Of a DNA stretch of 64,000 nucleotides, positions 8,517-21,240 are shown in pieces. The stretch covers positions 1,860,001 to 1,924,000 of the forward strand of contig NZ_FMHU01000001.1 of the NCBI RefSeq assembly GCF_900091415.1, read 5' to 3'. The notes below the pieces were generated by a model. The model was given only the letters and a program-made list of their open reading frames with translations, was not told where the DNA came from and did not search any database. Both the position numbers and the translations under genes were made by a program. Source of the DNA: Micromonospora inyonensis (GTDB taxonomy: Bacteria > Actinomycetota > Actinomycetes > Mycobacteriales > Micromonosporaceae). The stretch's first letter is position 1. Each line of letters begins with the position of its first letter.

Positions 8517-9791
8517 ATGACGGCGGTGGAACACGACGCCGACGTGATCGTCGTGGGCGCCGGTCCAGGCGGCTCGGCGACCGCGTACCACCTGGCGCGG
8601 CACGGGGTCCGGGTGCTGCTGCTCGAGAAGACCGAGTTTCCCCGCGAGAAGGTCTGCGGTGACGGACTGACGCCGCGCGCGGTCCGGCAGCTCATCCGGA
8701 TGGGCGTGGACACCTCGCCGGAGGCCGGCTGGCTCCAGAACAAGGGCCTGCGGGTGATCGGTGGTGGCCTGCGGCTGGAGCTGGACTGGCCCGACCTCGC
8801 CAGCTTCCCCAACTACGGTCTCGTGCGCACCCGGCTGGACTTCGACGACCTGCTCGCCCGGCGTGCCGTCGCGGCCGGCGCCGAGCTGCGCACCGGCGTG
8901 AACGTCATGGGCCCGGTGCTCGACCCCACCGGCCGGGTCACCGGCGTCGAGGCCGAGGTCGGCCCGGACAAGACCCCGGCCACCTTCCACGCCCCGCTGG
9001 TGGTCGCCGCCGACGGCGTCTCCGGCCGGTTCCCCCTCGCGCTCGGCCTGGCCAAGCGGGAGGACCGTCCGATCGGCGTGGCGGTCCGGCGGTACTACCG
9101 GTGCCCGGCCAAGCACGACGACAACTACCTCGAGTCCTGGCTCGAACTGCGGAGCAAGGGCAGCGACGCGTTGCTGCCCGGGTACGGCTGGATCTTCGGC
9201 CTCGGTGACGGCCGGGTCAACGTGGGCTTGGGCGTGCTCAACTCCTCCTCCGCGTTCGGTAAGACGAACTACCGGCGACTGCTCACCGACTGGCTGGCCA
9301 ACACCCCGGCAGACTGGGGCATGACCGACGAGTCGAACGCCGACGGTCCGATCCTCGGCGCGGCGCTGCCGATGGGTTTCAACCGGGTGCCGCACTACAC
9401 CCGGGGTGTGTTGCTGGTCGGCGACTCCGGCGGAATGGTCAACCCCTTCAACGGCGAGGGCATCGCGTACGCGATGGAGTCCGGCGAACTGGCCGCGGAG
9501 ATCGCGGTGCAGGCGCTGGCCCGTCCGGCGGGCGCGGAGCGCGAGCGGGCGCTGACGGCGTACCCGACCGAGCTGAAGGCGCGGTTCGGTGGGTACTACC
9601 GGCTCGGCGGGATCTTCGTGAAGCTGATCGGCCGACCGGAGATCATGCGGATCGCCACCAAGCACGGCATGCCGCACCCGATGCTCATGCGCTTCGTGCT
9701 GAAACTGCTGGCCAACCTGACCGACCCGCGCGGCGGGGACGCGATGGACCGGGTCATCAACGCGATGACGAAGGTGGCTCCAGCGGTCTAG
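8517..9791 (+). CDS. Geranylgeranyl-reductase-family FAD enzyme (menaquinone reductase MenJ-like)
   Basis: A 424-residue flavoprotein. The dinucleotide fold [17 protein letters not shown] is near residue 14, then [14 protein letters not shown] second FAD contact, [19 protein letters not shown], lies near residues 300-318 and is the signature of archaeal and actinobacterial geranylgeranyl reductases. In mycobacteria the homologue MenJ saturates one isoprene unit of menaquinone-9; that substrate is inferred here from the neighbouring menaquinone genes. Cleaner alternatives are lipid or chlorophyll-type prenyl reduction, for which there is no context. The nuo operon starts 90 bp downstream on the same strand. 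Confidence 0.82.
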   Translation: MTAVEHDADVIVVGAGPGGSATAYHLARHGVRVLLLEKTEFPREKVCGDGLTPRAVRQLIRMGVDTSPEAGWLQNKGLRVIGGGLRLELDWPDLASFPNYGLVRTRLDFDDLLARRAVAAGAELRTGVNVMGPVLDPTGRVTGVEAEVGPDKTPATFHAPLVVAADGVSGRFPLALGLAKREDRPIGVAVRRYYRCPAKHDDNYLESWLELRSKGSDALLPGYGWIFGLGDGRVNVGLGVLNSSSAFGKTNYRRLLTDWLANTPADWGMTDESNADGPILGAALPMGFNRVPHYTRGVLLVGDSGGMVNPFNGEGIAYAMESGELAAEIAVQALARPAGAERERALTAYPTELKARFGGYYRLGGIFVKLIGRPEIMRIATKHGMPHPMLMRFVLKLLANLTDPRGGDAMDRVINAMTKVAPAV

Positions 9792-9880
9792 CCACACCCC
9801 GGCGACGGTTGCCGGAGGTGAAGTGAATAGTGTGATTTCGCCATCGACCGAGGGCAGGGAAGGACGAGCAGGAGACAACG

Positions 9881-10246
9881 ATGACGCTCTCGCCTTACGC
9901 ACCCATCATCGGGCTGTTCGCCCTCGCTGCGGGGTTCGCGCTCTTCTCGATCGCGTCCGCACGCCTCGCCGGCCCGCGCCGCTACAACAAGGCCAAGCTC
10001 GAGGCGTACGAGTGCGGCATCGAGCCGAGCCCGCAGCCGGTCGGCGGTGGCCGGTTCCCGATCAAGTTCTATCTGACGGCGATGCTCTTCATCGTCTTCG
10101 ACATCGAGATCATCTTCCTCTACCCCTGGGCGGTTTCGTTCGACGCCCTGCCGATCTTCGGCTTCGTGGAGATGGTCCTGTTCATCGTCGCGGTCTTCGT
10201 CGCGTACGCCTACGTGTGGCGGCGCGGCGGCCTGGACTGGGACTGA
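9881..10246 (+). CDS. nuoA: NADH-quinone oxidoreductase subunit A
   Basis: A 121-residue membrane subunit with three predicted helices and the conserved stretch [15 protein letters not shown], then [17 protein letters not shown], whose acidic residues lie in the quinone/proton channel junction. The ATG at 9881 is preceded by AGGAG. First gene of a complete 14-gene nuoA-N operon reading left to right in canonical order. Confidence 0.97.
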   Translation: MTLSPYAPIIGLFALAAGFALFSIASARLAGPRRYNKAKLEAYECGIEPSPQPVGGGRFPIKFYLTAMLFIVFDIEIIFLYPWAVSFDALPIFGFVEMVLFIVAVFVAYAYVWRRGGLDWD

Positions 10247-10260
10247 GGGAGGAACCTCAC

Positions 10261-10938
10261 ATGGGTATCGAGGAGAAGCTTCCCGCCGGCATCCTGCTGA
10301 CCTCGGTGGAGAAGCTGGTCAACTGGTCGCGGAAGTCGTCGGTCTGGGGCGCCACCTTCGGCCTGGCCTGCTGCGCCATCGAGATGATGGCCGCCGGTGG
10401 CCCGCACTACGACATGGGCCGCTGGGGCATGGAGGTCTTCCGGGCCTCGCCCCGCCAGGCGGACCTGATGATCGTCGCCGGCCGGGTGAGCCAGAAGATG
10501 GCCCCGGTCCTGCGGCAGATCTACGACCAGATGGCCGAGCCCCGGTGGGTGCTCTCGATGGGCGTCTGCGCCAGCAGCGGCGGGATGTTCAACAACTACG
10601 CCATCGTCCAGGGCGTCGACCATGTCGTCCCGGTCGACATGTACCTTCCCGGCTGCCCGCCCCGGCCGGAGATGCTGATCGACGCGGTCCTCAAGCTCCG
10701 CGAGAAGATCGGGCACGAGCCGCTCGGCCCGAACGGCCGCAAGATGCTGGAGGCCCGCCAGGCCCGCGGTGACGTCCCGGTCGTGCCCTACGGCTCCATG
10801 CCGTCCTCGTACCGGGAGGACAAGGCCCGCCGCGCCGAGTGGACCCAGGCGGTCCGGGAGGGGCGCGAGGAGCAGCTCCGGATCGAGAACTGGATGAAGG
10901 CCCAGAACCACCTCCAGCCACCCCGGGGCATCAAGTGA
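10261..10938 (+). CDS. nuoB: NADH-quinone oxidoreductase subunit B
   Basis: A 225-residue peripheral subunit that carries cluster N2, the last iron-sulphur centre before quinone. The ligands are visible in [16 protein letters not shown] and PGCPPRPE. The ATG at 10261 follows GGGAGGAACC; the frame is open far upstream into nuoA, which is a shadow. The stop lies in the first copy of the intra-operon repeat, which separates it from nuoC by 112 bp. The C-terminal 60 residues after PLGPNGRKM are a basic tail common in actinobacteria. Confidence 0.97.
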   Translation: MGIEEKLPAGILLTSVEKLVNWSRKSSVWGATFGLACCAIEMMAAGGPHYDMGRWGMEVFRASPRQADLMIVAGRVSQKMAPVLRQIYDQMAEPRWVLSMGVCASSGGMFNNYAIVQGVDHVVPVDMYLPGCPPRPEMLIDAVLKLREKIGHEPLGPNGRKMLEARQARGDVPVVPYGSMPSSYREDKARRAEWTQAVREGREEQLRIENWMKAQNHLQPPRGIK

Positions 10939-11038
10939 GCGCGAGGAGTGCCGCGGAGCGCAGCCCCGCAGTCGCGAACGGAGGGTGGGTTGCGGTGAGC
11001 GCGAGGAGTGAGTGCGCGAGCCCCGCAGTCGCGAACGG
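10935..11038 (+). repeat. Intra-operon repeat, two copies in the nuoB-nuoC gap
   Basis: Two head-to-tail copies (10935-10981 and 10995-11038) share GTGAGCGCGAGGAGTG at the left and GCCCCGCAGTCGCGAACGGA at the right, with a variable centre. The TGA of nuoB is inside the first copy. Further copies lie at 13107-13210 and 20866-20912. Confidence 0.85.
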
Positions 11039-11050
11039 AAGGTGGGTACG

Positions 11051-11788
11051 GTGACCGCACCGAACGACAAGCCGAACGACGGGGGCGTCCCGGTGCCGGT
11101 GACGCCGGCCGGTGCCAGCAGCACCGCGCCGGCCGAGTACCCGCCGGCCAGCCCGGCCGGCCGGGGCATGTTCGGCATCCATGGTTCCGGTGACACCTCC
11201 GGCTTCGGCGGCCTGGTCCGGCCGCGCCGACCGATCGAGGAGGCCGCCCGGCCGTACGGCAGCTACTTCGACGAGGTCCGCGACGCGCTGGAGGAGGCGT
11301 ACCCGGCCTTCAACGAGGCGATCGAGAAGGTCGTCGTCGACCGGGGCGAGCTGACCCTGCACGTCCGCCCGGAGAAGATCGCCGAGGTCTGCCAGGTGAT
11401 GCGGGACGACCTCGCCCTCCGCTTCGAGCTGTGCTCCTCGGTCTCCGGGGTGGACTACCTCGGCGCGGACGAGCGCCGGCTGCACGTGGTCTATCACCTG
11501 ACCTCGATGACCTACCGCCGTCGGGTACGGCTGGAGGCCGCCGTCGCGGCCGAGGCCCCGCACCTGCCGAGCGTGACCGCCGTCTACCCGACCGCCGACT
11601 GGCAGGAGCGGGAGACGTACGACATGTTCGGCGTCGTCTTCGACGGCCACCCCAACCTGACCCGGATCCTCATGCCGGACGACTGGGAGGGGCACCCGCA
11701 GCGCAAGGACTACCCGCTCGGCGGTGTCCCCGTCGAGTACAAGGGCGCGGAGATCCCACCGCCAGACCAGCGGAGGTCCTACCAGTGA
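11051..11788 (+). CDS. nuoC: NADH-quinone oxidoreductase subunit C
   Basis: A 245-residue peripheral subunit of the 30-kDa family. The core begins after a Pro/Ala-rich N-terminal extension of about 60 residues and includes [16 protein letters not shown] and the signature [20 protein letters not shown] (near 180-200). The GTG at 11051 directly follows the second repeat copy, whose end provides the GGAAGGTGGG ribosome-binding region. Its stop overlaps nuoD (GTGA). Confidence 0.96.
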   Translation: MTAPNDKPNDGGVPVPVTPAGASSTAPAEYPPASPAGRGMFGIHGSGDTSGFGGLVRPRRPIEEAARPYGSYFDEVRDALEEAYPAFNEAIEKVVVDRGELTLHVRPEKIAEVCQVMRDDLALRFELCSSVSGVDYLGADERRLHVVYHLTSMTYRRRVRLEAAVAAEAPHLPSVTAVYPTADWQERETYDMFGVVFDGHPNLTRILMPDDWEGHPQRKDYPLGGVPVEYKGAEIPPPDQRRSYQ

Positions 11789-13110
11789 GCACCCCGAGTT
11801 ACGCCACCGAGCGCGAGACGACCGAGGGCAAGGTCTTCACCGTCACCGGCGGGGACTGGGACCAGGTCGTCTCCGGCACCGACCCGATCAACGACGAGCG
11901 GATCGTGGTCAACATGGGTCCGCAGCACCCGTCCACGCACGGGGTGCTGCGGCTGGTCCTCGAACTGGAGGGCGAGACCGTCCGCGAGGCGCGCTCGGTC
12001 GTCGGCTACCTGCACACCGGGATCGAGAAGAACCTCGAGTACCGCAACTGGGTGCAGGGCTCGACCTTCGTGACCCGGATGGACTACCTCGCGCCGATCT
12101 TCAACGAGACGGCGTACGCGCTGGCGGTGGAGAAGCTGCTCGGCATCTCCGAGCAGGTCACCGAGCGGGCCACCACGATCCGGGTCCTGATGATGGAGCT
12201 GAACCGGATCTCCTCGCACCTGGTCTGGCTGGCCACCACCGGCATGGAGCTGGGCGCCATCTCGATCATGCTCTACGGCTTCCGGGAGCGGGAGTACATC
12301 CTCGAGATCTTCGAGATCATCACCGGCCTGCGGATGAACCACGCGTACGTCCGACCGGGCGGCGTCGCCCAGGACGTGCCGGACGAGGCGATCGTCAAGA
12401 TCCGCAAGTTCCTCAAGGAGATGCCGAAGAAGCTCAAGGAGTACGAGGACCTCCTCTCCGGGCAGCCGATCTGGACCGAGCGGACGAAGAACGTCGCCGT
12501 GCTCGACGTGACCGCCTGCGTGGCGCTCGGCGTGACCGGGCCGGTGCTCCGCTCCGCCGGGCTCCCCTGGGACCTGCGCAAGACCATGCCGTACTGCGGC
12601 TACGAGACGTACGAGTTCGACGTGCCGACCCACCCGGACGGCGACGTCTGGGGCCGCTACCAGGTCCGGCTGGCCGAGATCCGGGAGTCGCTCAAGCTGG
12701 TCGAGCAGGCCCTCGACCGGCTGAAGCCGGGCCCGGTGATGGTCGCCGACAAGAAGATCGCCTGGCCGGCGCAGCTCGCCATCGGTGTCGACGGCATGGG
12801 CAACTCGCTGGAGCACGTCGCGAAGATCATGGGTCAGTCGATGGAGTCGCTGATCCACCACTTCAAGCTCGTCACCGAGGGCTTCCGGGTCCCGCCGGGC
12901 CAGGTCTACGTGGCGATCGAGGCGCCCCGCGGCGAGCTGGGCGTGCACGCGGTCTCCGACGGCGGCACCCGGCCGTACCGGGTGCACTACCGGGAGCCGA
13001 GCTTCGTCAACCTCCAGGCGCTCCCGGCCATGGCCGAGGGTGGCCTGATCGCCGACGTGATCGCCGGTGGTGCCTCGCTGGACCCCGTGATGGGTGGTTG
13101 TGACCGGTGA
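11785..13110 (+). CDS. nuoD: NADH-quinone oxidoreductase subunit D
   Basis: A 441-residue 49-kDa subunit that forms the quinone pocket with NuoB. It shows [28 protein letters not shown] and [16 protein letters not shown], all family signatures. The GTG at 11785 overlaps the nuoC stop. The last residues (MGGCDR) are set by the intra-operon repeat: GACCGGTGAGCGCGAGGAGT supplies both the final codons and the stop, the same junction as in nuoJ, and the usual family C-terminus (...DR or similar) is little affected. Confidence 0.97.
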   Translation: MSTPSYATERETTEGKVFTVTGGDWDQVVSGTDPINDERIVVNMGPQHPSTHGVLRLVLELEGETVREARSVVGYLHTGIEKNLEYRNWVQGSTFVTRMDYLAPIFNETAYALAVEKLLGISEQVTERATTIRVLMMELNRISSHLVWLATTGMELGAISIMLYGFREREYILEIFEIITGLRMNHAYVRPGGVAQDVPDEAIVKIRKFLKEMPKKLKEYEDLLSGQPIWTERTKNVAVLDVTACVALGVTGPVLRSAGLPWDLRKTMPYCGYETYEFDVPTHPDGDVWGRYQVRLAEIRESLKLVEQALDRLKPGPVMVADKKIAWPAQLAIGVDGMGNSLEHVAKIMGQSMESLIHHFKLVTEGFRVPPGQVYVAIEAPRGELGVHAVSDGGTRPYRVHYREPSFVNLQALPAMAEGGLIADVIAGGASLDPVMGGCDR

Positions 13111-13210
13111 GCGCGAGGAGTGAGCTTGCGAGCCCCAGTCGCCCGCGCGAGGAGCGAGCGGAGCGAGCCCCGCAGTCGCGGGCAGAGGACTGCGCAGTCG
13201 CGAACGAAGG
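13107..13210 (+). repeat. Intra-operon repeat, composite copy in the nuoD-nuoE gap
   Basis: Starts GTGAGCGCGAGGAGTGAGC across the nuoD stop, then partial nested copies (GCGAGGAGCGAGCGGAGCGA, GCCCCGCAGTCGCG) and ends GCAGTCGCGAACGAAGG just before the nuoE start. Internal palindromic segments suggest stable RNA hairpins between the two cistrons. Confidence 0.8.
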
Positions 13211-13219
13211 GCGGCACCG

Positions 13220-14268
13220 ATGAGCGTTTTCACCGAAGAGACCCGGGCCCGGGCGCGGGAGATCATCGCCCGTTACCCGGCCGACCGGTCGCGTTCCGCG
13301 CTGCTCCCGCTGCTGCATTTGGTGCAGTCCGAGGAGGGGTACGTCTCCCCGGCCGGGGTCGAGTTCTGTGCCGAGGTGCTCGGCCTGAACAAGGCCCAGG
13401 TCGGCGCGGTCGCCACCTTCTACACCATGTACAAGCGCCGCCCGACCGGTGACTACCTGGTCAGCGTCTGCACCAACACGATGTGCAACGTGCTCGGTGG
13501 TCAGGAGGTCTACGACACCCTCGCCGAGCACCTGGGCGTGGGGCACGACGAGACCACCGCCGACGGGAAGATCACCCTGGAGCACGCCGAGTGCCTCGCG
13601 GCCTGCGACTACGGCCCGGTGATGACGGTCAACTACGACTTCTTCGACGGCGTGGACCCGCAGGCGGCGCTCGGGGTGGTCGAGGAGCTGCGCTCCGGCG
13701 GTCGGCCGATGCCGACCCGGGGCGCCCGCCTCTGCACCCTCAAGGAGATGGCGGTCCAGCTCGCCGGCTTCGCCGACGAGCGGGAGGGCGCGGTCGCCGA
13801 CGGCGGGCCGGGCGAGCCGACCCTGCGCGGGCTGCGCCTGGCGCAGCAGCACGGCATCTCGGTGCCGGGCTTCGACCCGAACACCCCGATCCGCAGCAAG
13901 GCCGAGGCCGACCGGGTCGCCGCCGAGGCGAAGGCCCGGGCCGAGGCCGCGAAGCCGGCCCCGGCGGGCCAGCCGGCCCCGGCGTCGCCGCAGGCGGCCA
14001 CCGGCAGCACCGCGCCCGACGTGAAGGCCCCCGACGCCAAGTCGCCCGAGGTGCGCGCCGCCGAGACCCGGCAGCCGGACGCGAAGACCGCCGTCGCGGA
14101 CGCGCCCGGCGCCAAGGTGCCGGCCGACGGCACCTCGCCGGACACCCGCGGCGCGCGGGCCGCCGAGGCCGAGGGCGCGGCGGCCAACGCACCGGCGGGC
14201 GACGGCAAGCCCGCCGGTGACAACGCCGCTGCGCAGGAGCGCTCGCTCAAGGAAGCGGAGGCCAACAA

Positions 14269-14272
<4 letters not shown>
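13220..14272 (+). CDS. nuoE: NADH-quinone oxidoreductase subunit E with long Ala/Pro tail
   Basis: A 350-residue 24-kDa-type subunit. Residues 1 to about 190 are the normal thioredoxin-like [2Fe-2S] domain with CTNTMC and CLAACDYGP cysteine pairs. After residue about 240 an unusual extension of roughly 110 residues is rich in Ala, Pro, Lys and Asp, with loose repeats such as PDVKAPDAKSPE. It looks disordered. The ATG at 13220 is preceded by GAAGGGCGG from the repeat end. Its stop overlaps the nuoF start (GTGA). Confidence 0.95.
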
Positions 14273-15584
<1,312 letters not shown>

Positions 15585-15585
<1 letters not shown>

Positions 15586-18098
15586 TGACCGACGTAGCGA
15601 AGCAGACCGAGACCGTCACCCTCACCATCGACGGCGTCCAGGTCACCGCCCCGAAGGGGGCGCTGCTGATCCGGGTCGCCGAGCAGATGGGCATCGCGAT
15701 CCCCCGGTTCTGCGATCACCCGCTGCTGGCCCCGGCCGGCGCGTGCCGGCAGTGCCTCGTCGACGTGGAGGGGCAGCGCAAGCCGGTCGCCTCCTGCACC
15801 CAGACGGTGGCCGAGGGCATGGTGGTCCGCACCCAGCTCACCTCCCCGGTCGCGAAGAAGGCGCAGGAGGGGGTGATGGAGCTGCTGCTCCTCAACCACC
15901 CCCTCGACTGCCCGATGTGCGACAAGGGCGGCGAGTGCCCGTTGCAGAACCAGGCGATGTCCACCGGCCGCGCCGACTCCCGCTTCCACGAGCACAAGCG
16001 GGAGTACGAGAAGCCGCTGAACATCTCCACCCAGGTCCTGCTGGACCGCGAGCGGTGCGTCCTCTGCCAGCGGTGCACCCGCTTCTCCGAGGAGATCGCC
16101 GGGGACAAGTTCATCGACCTGATGGGCCGCTCCTCCGCCGAGGAGATCAACATCTACCGGGACGAGGCGTACGGTGCCGCCGACGGCGAGGACGACGGCG
16201 ACGTGCCGTTCAACTCGTACTTCTCCGGCAACACCGTGCAGATCTGCCCGGTCGGCGCGCTCACCGGGGCCCAGTACCGCTTCCGGGCCCGCCCGTTCGA
16301 CCTGGTCTCCACCCCGAGTGTCTGCGAGCACTGCTCGGCCGGGTGCTCCCAGCGCACCGACTGGCGACGGGGCAAGGTGCTGCGCCGGCTGGCCGGTGAC
16401 GACCCGCAGGTCAACGAGGAGTGGAACTGCGACAAGGGCCGTTGGGGCTTCCAGTACGCCCGCGCCTTCGACCGGATCACCACCCCGCTCGTGCGGGACG
16501 CCAAGACCGGTGAGCTGCGCGAGGCGTCCTGGAGCGAGGCGCTCACCGTGGCCGCCGAGGGGCTGGCCGCCGCCCGCGACGGTGGGCAGGGCACCGCGGT
16601 GCTCACCGGTGGCCGGCTGACCGTCGAGGACGCCTACGCGTACGCCAAGTTCGCCCGGGTCGCCCTGAACACCAACGACATCGACTTCCGTGCCCGCCCG
16701 GTCTCCCGCGAGGAGACCGAGTTCCTGGCCAGCAACGTCGCCGGGATCACCGAGGTCACCTACGCCGACGTCGAGAACGCCTCGGCGGTGGTGCTGGCCG
16801 GCCTGGAGCCGGAGGAGGAGTGCCCGATCCTCTTCCTGCGACTGCGCAAGGCGTACCTGAAGAAGAAGCTCAAAATCTACGCGCTGGCGCCGTTCGCCAC
16901 CCGGGGTCTGGAGAAGCTCGGCGCGAAGCTCGCCCGGGTGGTGCCGGGCGAGGAGGCGCCGCTGCTGGCCGACCACGCCACGGTCACCGAGGCGCTGAGC
17001 GCCGAGGGCGCGATCCTGCTCGTCGGCGAGCGGCTGGCCACCGTCCCCGGTGGCCTCTCCGCCGCTGCCGACGTGGCCCGGCGTACCGGTGCGAAGCTGG
17101 CCTGGGTGCCGCGGCGCGCGGGTGACCGGGGCGCGGTGGACACCGGCTGCCTGCCGAACCTGCTGCCCGGCGGGCGCCTGGTCACCGAGCCGGCGGCCCG
17201 CGCCGAGCTGGGCGAGGCGTGGGACATCGCGGCCGGGGTGATCCCGAGCCAGGCCGGTCGGGACACCGACGGCATCATCGCCGCCGCGGCGGCCGGCACG
17301 CTGGGCGCGCTGGTGGTGGCTGGGGTCGACCCGGCCGACCTGGCCGACCCGCGACTGGCCGAGCAGGCCCTCGACGAGGTGCCGTTCCTGGTCAGCCTGG
17401 AGCTGCGGATGAGCGCGGTGGCCCGCCGGGCCGACGTGGTCCTCCCGGTGGCCCCGGTGGTCGAGAAGGCCGGCAGCTTCCTGGACTGGGAGGGGCGGCT
17501 GCGGCCGTTCGACGCGGTGCTCCAGACCCCGGCGATGTCCGACGGCCGGGTGCTCGACGCGATCGCCGACCGGCTCGGGGTCCGACTCGGCACCGGTGAC
17601 GTGCTGAGCGTCCGCCGCGAGCTGGGTTCCCTGCCGGCCACCCGGACCGACCGGCCGTCGGCGCCGTCCGTGGAGCCACAGCCGGCACCCCAGCCGGGCG
17701 CGGGCGAGGCGGTTCTCGCCACCTGGCACCAGCTCGTCGACCTGGGCAGCCTCATCGACGGTGACGAGCACCTGGGCGGCACCGCCCGGACGCCGGTGGT
17801 GCGGCTGGGCAAGGGCACCGCCGAGGCGCTCGGCGTCGCCGACGGTGACGCGGTGACGGTGGGGACCGACCGGGGGGCACTGACCCTGCCGGCGGCCATC
17901 ACCGAGATGCCGGAGGGCGTCGTCTGGCTGCCAACCAATTCACCCGGTTCGACCGTCCGGCGCAGCCTCGGCGCGACGTCCGGCGCGGTGGTACGCGTCT
18001 CCGCTGCGGCGGGGCCGTCCACCTCGCCGGAACGCGTGGCCCTGGACGCCGCCGACCGCCCGGGTCCGCTCCTCAACACCGGGGGTGTATCCCAGTGA
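15585..18098 (+). CDS. nuoG: NADH-quinone oxidoreductase subunit G
   Basis: An 837-residue 75-kDa-type subunit. The N-terminal ferredoxin domain carries [10 protein letters not shown] and the cysteine set [13 protein letters not shown], then [12 protein letters not shown] molybdopterin-oxidoreductase-like body follows ([33 protein letters not shown]). It relays electrons along the peripheral arm. The body contains inactive bis-MGD-fold remnants, as is normal for NuoG. TGATG and GTGA junctions couple it to nuoF and nuoH. Confidence 0.97.
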
Positions 18099-19450
18099 AC
18101 GCGGTCTACCTCGCGCAGGACCCGACGCTGGCCGACTTCGGCAGGGACCCGTGGTGGCTGGTCCTGATCAAGATCGTCTTCGCCTTCGCCTTCGGCCTGC
18201 TCGCCACCCTGCTCGGCGTCTGGTTCGAGCGCCGCGTGGTGGGTTACATGCAGGTCCGGCCGGGCCCGAACCAGATCGGGCCGTTCGGTCTGCTCCAGAC
18301 CCTCGCCGACGGTCTCAAGATGGCCTTCAAGGAGGACATCCTCCCGAAGGCGGCGGACAAGGTCGTCTACTTCTTCGCCCCGGCCGTCTCGGTGATCTGC
18401 GCGGTCACCGCGCTGTCGGTGATCCCGTTCGGCCCGATGGTGAGCATCTTCGGCCACCGGACGCCGCTCCAGGTCACCGACGTGTCGGTGGCGGTGCTGG
18501 TGGTGCTGGCCTGCTCCTCGATGGCGGTCTACGGCATCGTGCTCGGTGGCTGGGCCTCCGGGTCCACGTACCCGCTGCTCGGTGGTCTCCGCTCCAGTGC
18601 CCAGATGATCTCGTACGAGGTCGCGCTCGGACTGAGCATCGTCGCCGTCTTCATGACCGCCGGCACGATGTCCACCAGCGGGATCGTCGCCGCCCAGGCC
18701 AACGGCACCCAGCTGAACGTCTTCGGGCAGGAGTTCTCCGCCCCGGGCTGGTACGCGATCCTGCTCATGCCGAGCTTCATCATCTTCTTCATCGCCACCG
18801 TCGGTGAGACCAACCGGGCACCGTTCGACCTGCCGGAGGCGGAGTCGGAGCTGGTCGCGGGCTTCATGACCGAGTACAGCTCACTGAAGTTCGCGCTCTT
18901 CATGCTCTCCGAGTACGTCGCGATGGTGACCATGTCGGCCTTCACCGTGACGCTGTTCCTCGGCGGCTGGCGGGCGCCCGCGCCGATCACCACCTTCTGG
19001 GCGGGGGCGAACTCCGGCTGGTGGCCGATGCTCTGGTTCTTCGCCAAGGTCGTCATGCTGGTCTTCGTCTTCGTCTGGCTGCGGGGCACCCTGCCCCGGC
19101 TCCGGTACGACCAGTTCATGCGGCTGGGCTGGAAGGTCCTGCTCCCGATCAACCTGGTCTGGATCCTGGTGCTGGCCTGGCTGCGTTCGATCGAGGACTG
19201 GGACACCCGGGGCCGGCTGACCGGCGTCGGTGTGCTGGCCGGAGTGCTGCTCCTGGCCGTGCTGCTCTGGCCGAGTCGCAAGCCGGTGCGCAAGCCCAGT
19301 CTGCAGGAGCAGGTCGACAGCCGGCCGCACGGCAGTTTCCCGGTGCCCCCCATGGACCTGCAGGTGCCACCGAGCCCGCGCACCAAGCGGGTGGTGGCCG
19401 AGCGGGAGCCGGCCAACATCGGCGCCGGCCCGGACTCGAAGGAGGTGTGA
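18095..19450 (+). CDS. nuoH: NADH-quinone oxidoreductase subunit H
   Basis: A 451-residue membrane subunit with about nine helices. Signatures are [20 protein letters not shown] and [20 protein letters not shown], which form the quinone-entry channel. The last 70 residues are a soluble Pro/Lys-rich tail, longer than in proteobacteria. The GTG at 18095 overlaps the nuoG stop and nuoI begins one base after its stop. Confidence 0.97.
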   Translation: MNAVYLAQDPTLADFGRDPWWLVLIKIVFAFAFGLLATLLGVWFERRVVGYMQVRPGPNQIGPFGLLQTLADGLKMAFKEDILPKAADKVVYFFAPAVSVICAVTALSVIPFGPMVSIFGHRTPLQVTDVSVAVLVVLACSSMAVYGIVLGGWASGSTYPLLGGLRSSAQMISYEVALGLSIVAVFMTAGTMSTSGIVAAQANGTQLNVFGQEFSAPGWYAILLMPSFIIFFIATVGETNRAPFDLPEAESELVAGFMTEYSSLKFALFMLSEYVAMVTMSAFTVTLFLGGWRAPAPITTFWAGANSGWWPMLWFFAKVVMLVFVFVWLRGTLPRLRYDQFMRLGWKVLLPINLVWILVLAWLRSIEDWDTRGRLTGVGVLAGVLLLAVLLWPSRKPVRKPSLQEQVDSRPHGSFPVPPMDLQVPPSPRTKRVVAEREPANIGAGPDSKEV

Positions 19451-19451
19451 C

Positions 19452-20102
19452 GTGGGCGGGATCACCGGAACGTTCAAGGGCTTCGGCGTCACCTTCTCGC
19501 ACATGTTCAGGAAGGTCGTCACGACCGACTACCCGTTCAAGCCGCCGACCCCGGCGCCGCGCTACCACGGGCGGCACATCCTCAACCGGCATCCGGACGG
19601 GCTGGAAAAGTGCATCGGCTGCGAGCTGTGCGCCTGGGCCTGCCCGGCGGACGCGATCTACGTCGAGGGTGGCGACAACACCGACGAGCAGCGCTTCTCG
19701 CCGGGTGAGCGGTACGCCAGCATCTACCAGATCAACTATGCCCGCTGCATCTTCTGCGGGCTCTGCATCGAGGCCTGCCCGACCCGTTCGCTGACCATGA
19801 GCAACGAGTACGAGCTGGCCCGGGACAACCGGCAGGACCTGATCTTCACCAAGGAGCAGCTGCTCGCGCCGCTGCTCGAGGGGATGGAGCAGCCGCCGCA
19901 CCCGATGCGACTGGGCGACAGCGAGAAGGACTACTACGTCGGCGCGCTGGAGAACCCGGGCACCTCGGCCGGAGCCGAGCGCTCCCCGATGGGGCCCGGC
20001 CGGTACGCGCTCGACGAGACCCCGGGCGTGACGTTCCCCGGCGCCGAGCAGGCGGCCCAGCGGGCCGAGGCGGCCAAGGGCAGCAAGGGAGACAGGGCAT
20101 GA
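19452..20102 (+). CDS. nuoI: NADH-quinone oxidoreductase subunit I
   Basis: A 216-residue subunit with two [4Fe-4S] motifs, [12 protein letters not shown] (near 54-65) and [12 protein letters not shown] (near 99-110). These carry electrons from the NADH arm to NuoB. The GTG at 19452 is chosen because it starts one base after nuoH and gives family length; the open frame back to 19230 overlaps nuoH. ATGA overlap with nuoJ. Confidence 0.97.
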   Translation: MGGITGTFKGFGVTFSHMFRKVVTTDYPFKPPTPAPRYHGRHILNRHPDGLEKCIGCELCAWACPADAIYVEGGDNTDEQRFSPGERYASIYQINYARCIFCGLCIEACPTRSLTMSNEYELARDNRQDLIFTKEQLLAPLLEGMEQPPHPMRLGDSEKDYYVGALENPGTSAGAERSPMGPGRYALDETPGVTFPGAEQAAQRAEAAKGSKGDRA

Positions 20103-20869
20103 CCACGTCTACGGTGCTGGCCGCGGCGGGCGAGGTGTCCGGCGGTGAGGAGATCACCTTCTGGATCCTCGCCCCGCTGGCCCTGCTCGGCGCGATCGGC
20201 ATGCTCTGGGCACGCAACGCGGTGCACTCGGCGCTCTGGCTGGTGCTGACGATGCTCTGCCTGGGTGTGTTCTACGTGCTCCAGGCGGGCCCGTTCATCG
20301 GCATGGTGCAGATCATCGTCTACACCGGCGCGATCATGATGCTGTTCCTGTTCGTGCTGATGCTGGTCGGCCGGGACTCGTCGGACTCGCTGATCGAGAC
20401 GCTGCGCGGCCAGCGCGTCGCGGCGATCCTGCTCGGTCTCGGCTTCGCCGGCCTGGTCGCCGGCGGTCTGGCCCGCGCGCTCGACGGCACCACGCCGGTC
20501 GGCCTCGACGAGGCCAACGCCGAGGGGAACGTGCAGGGCATCGCCCGGCTGCTCTTCACCAAGTACGTCTTCGCCTTCGAGCTGACCTCGGCGCTGCTGA
20601 TCACCGCTGCGGTCGGGGCGATGGTGCTGGCGCACGTCGAGCGGCGCCGGGAGGACAAGATGGACCAGATAGCGACCATGACGGCCCGCTTCGCCCCCGG
20701 CAACTACCCCGGCCCGAAGCCGGGCCCGGGTGTGTTCGCCACCTCCTCGTCGGTGGCCACTCCGGCCCGCCTGCCCGACGGCCGGCTGACCGAGCGCAGC
20801 ATCCCCGAGATCATGCCGGTCCGGGAGCTGAGCGCGGAGGAGACGACGCTGAAGGGAACCGACCGGTGA
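20099..20869 (+). CDS. nuoJ: NADH-quinone oxidoreductase subunit J
   Basis: A 256-residue membrane subunit with five helices, including [20 protein letters not shown], the pi-bulge helix conserved in ND6/NuoJ. A soluble tail of about 60 residues follows the last helix. The ATG overlaps the nuoI stop. The final codons GAC CGG TGA lie at the start of an intra-operon repeat copy, identical to the nuoD junction. Confidence 0.96.
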   Translation: MTTSTVLAAAGEVSGGEEITFWILAPLALLGAIGMLWARNAVHSALWLVLTMLCLGVFYVLQAGPFIGMVQIIVYTGAIMMLFLFVLMLVGRDSSDSLIETLRGQRVAAILLGLGFAGLVAGGLARALDGTTPVGLDEANAEGNVQGIARLLFTKYVFAFELTSALLITAAVGAMVLAHVERRREDKMDQIATMTARFAPGNYPGPKPGPGVFATSSSVATPARLPDGRLTERSIPEIMPVRELSAEETTLKGTDR

Positions 20870-20912
20870 GCGCGAGGAGTGCAGCGGAGCGGAGCCCCGC
20901 AGTCGCGAACGA
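20866..20912 (+). repeat. Intra-operon repeat, copy in the nuoJ-nuoK gap
   Basis: GTGAGCGCGAGGAGTGCAGC, variable centre, then GCCCCGCAGTCGCGAACGA. Single copy; supplies the nuoJ stop. nuoK starts 15 bp beyond its end. Confidence 0.85.
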
Positions 20913-20927
20913 AAGGCAGGCTCAGGG

Positions 20928-21227
20928 ATGACTCCGGACTACTACCTGATCCTGGCCGCGGTGCTCTTCACCATCGGCGCGGTCGGGGTGCTCATCCGAC
21001 GCAACGCGATCGTGCTGTTCATGTGCATCGAGCTGATGCTCAACGCGGCCAACCTGACCCTGGTCACCTTCGCCCGGATCAACGGTGACCTGAACGGGCA
21101 GATCATGGCCTTCTTCGTGATGGTGGTGGCCGCCGCCGAGGTCGTGGTCGGACTCGCGATCATCATGTCGATCTTCCGGACTCGACGCTCGGCGAGCGTC
21201 GACGACGCCAACCTGCTCAAGTACTAG
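20928..21227 (+). CDS. nuoK: NADH-quinone oxidoreductase subunit K
   Basis: A 99-residue subunit with three helices. The conserved glutamates lie in [15 protein letters not shown] and [14 protein letters not shown]. It is the smallest Mrp-related proton-channel subunit. The ATG at 20928 follows the intra-operon repeat. Confidence 0.97.
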   Translation: MTPDYYLILAAVLFTIGAVGVLIRRNAIVLFMCIELMLNAANLTLVTFARINGDLNGQIMAFFVMVVAAAEVVVGLAIIMSIFRTRRSASVDDANLLKY

Positions 21228-21240
21228 AGGGGCCGACGCA

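Noticed and set aside
9823..10260. Longer start for nuoB inside nuoA
   Set aside because: NuoB signatures begin after 10261, which has a good RBS and family-length protein.
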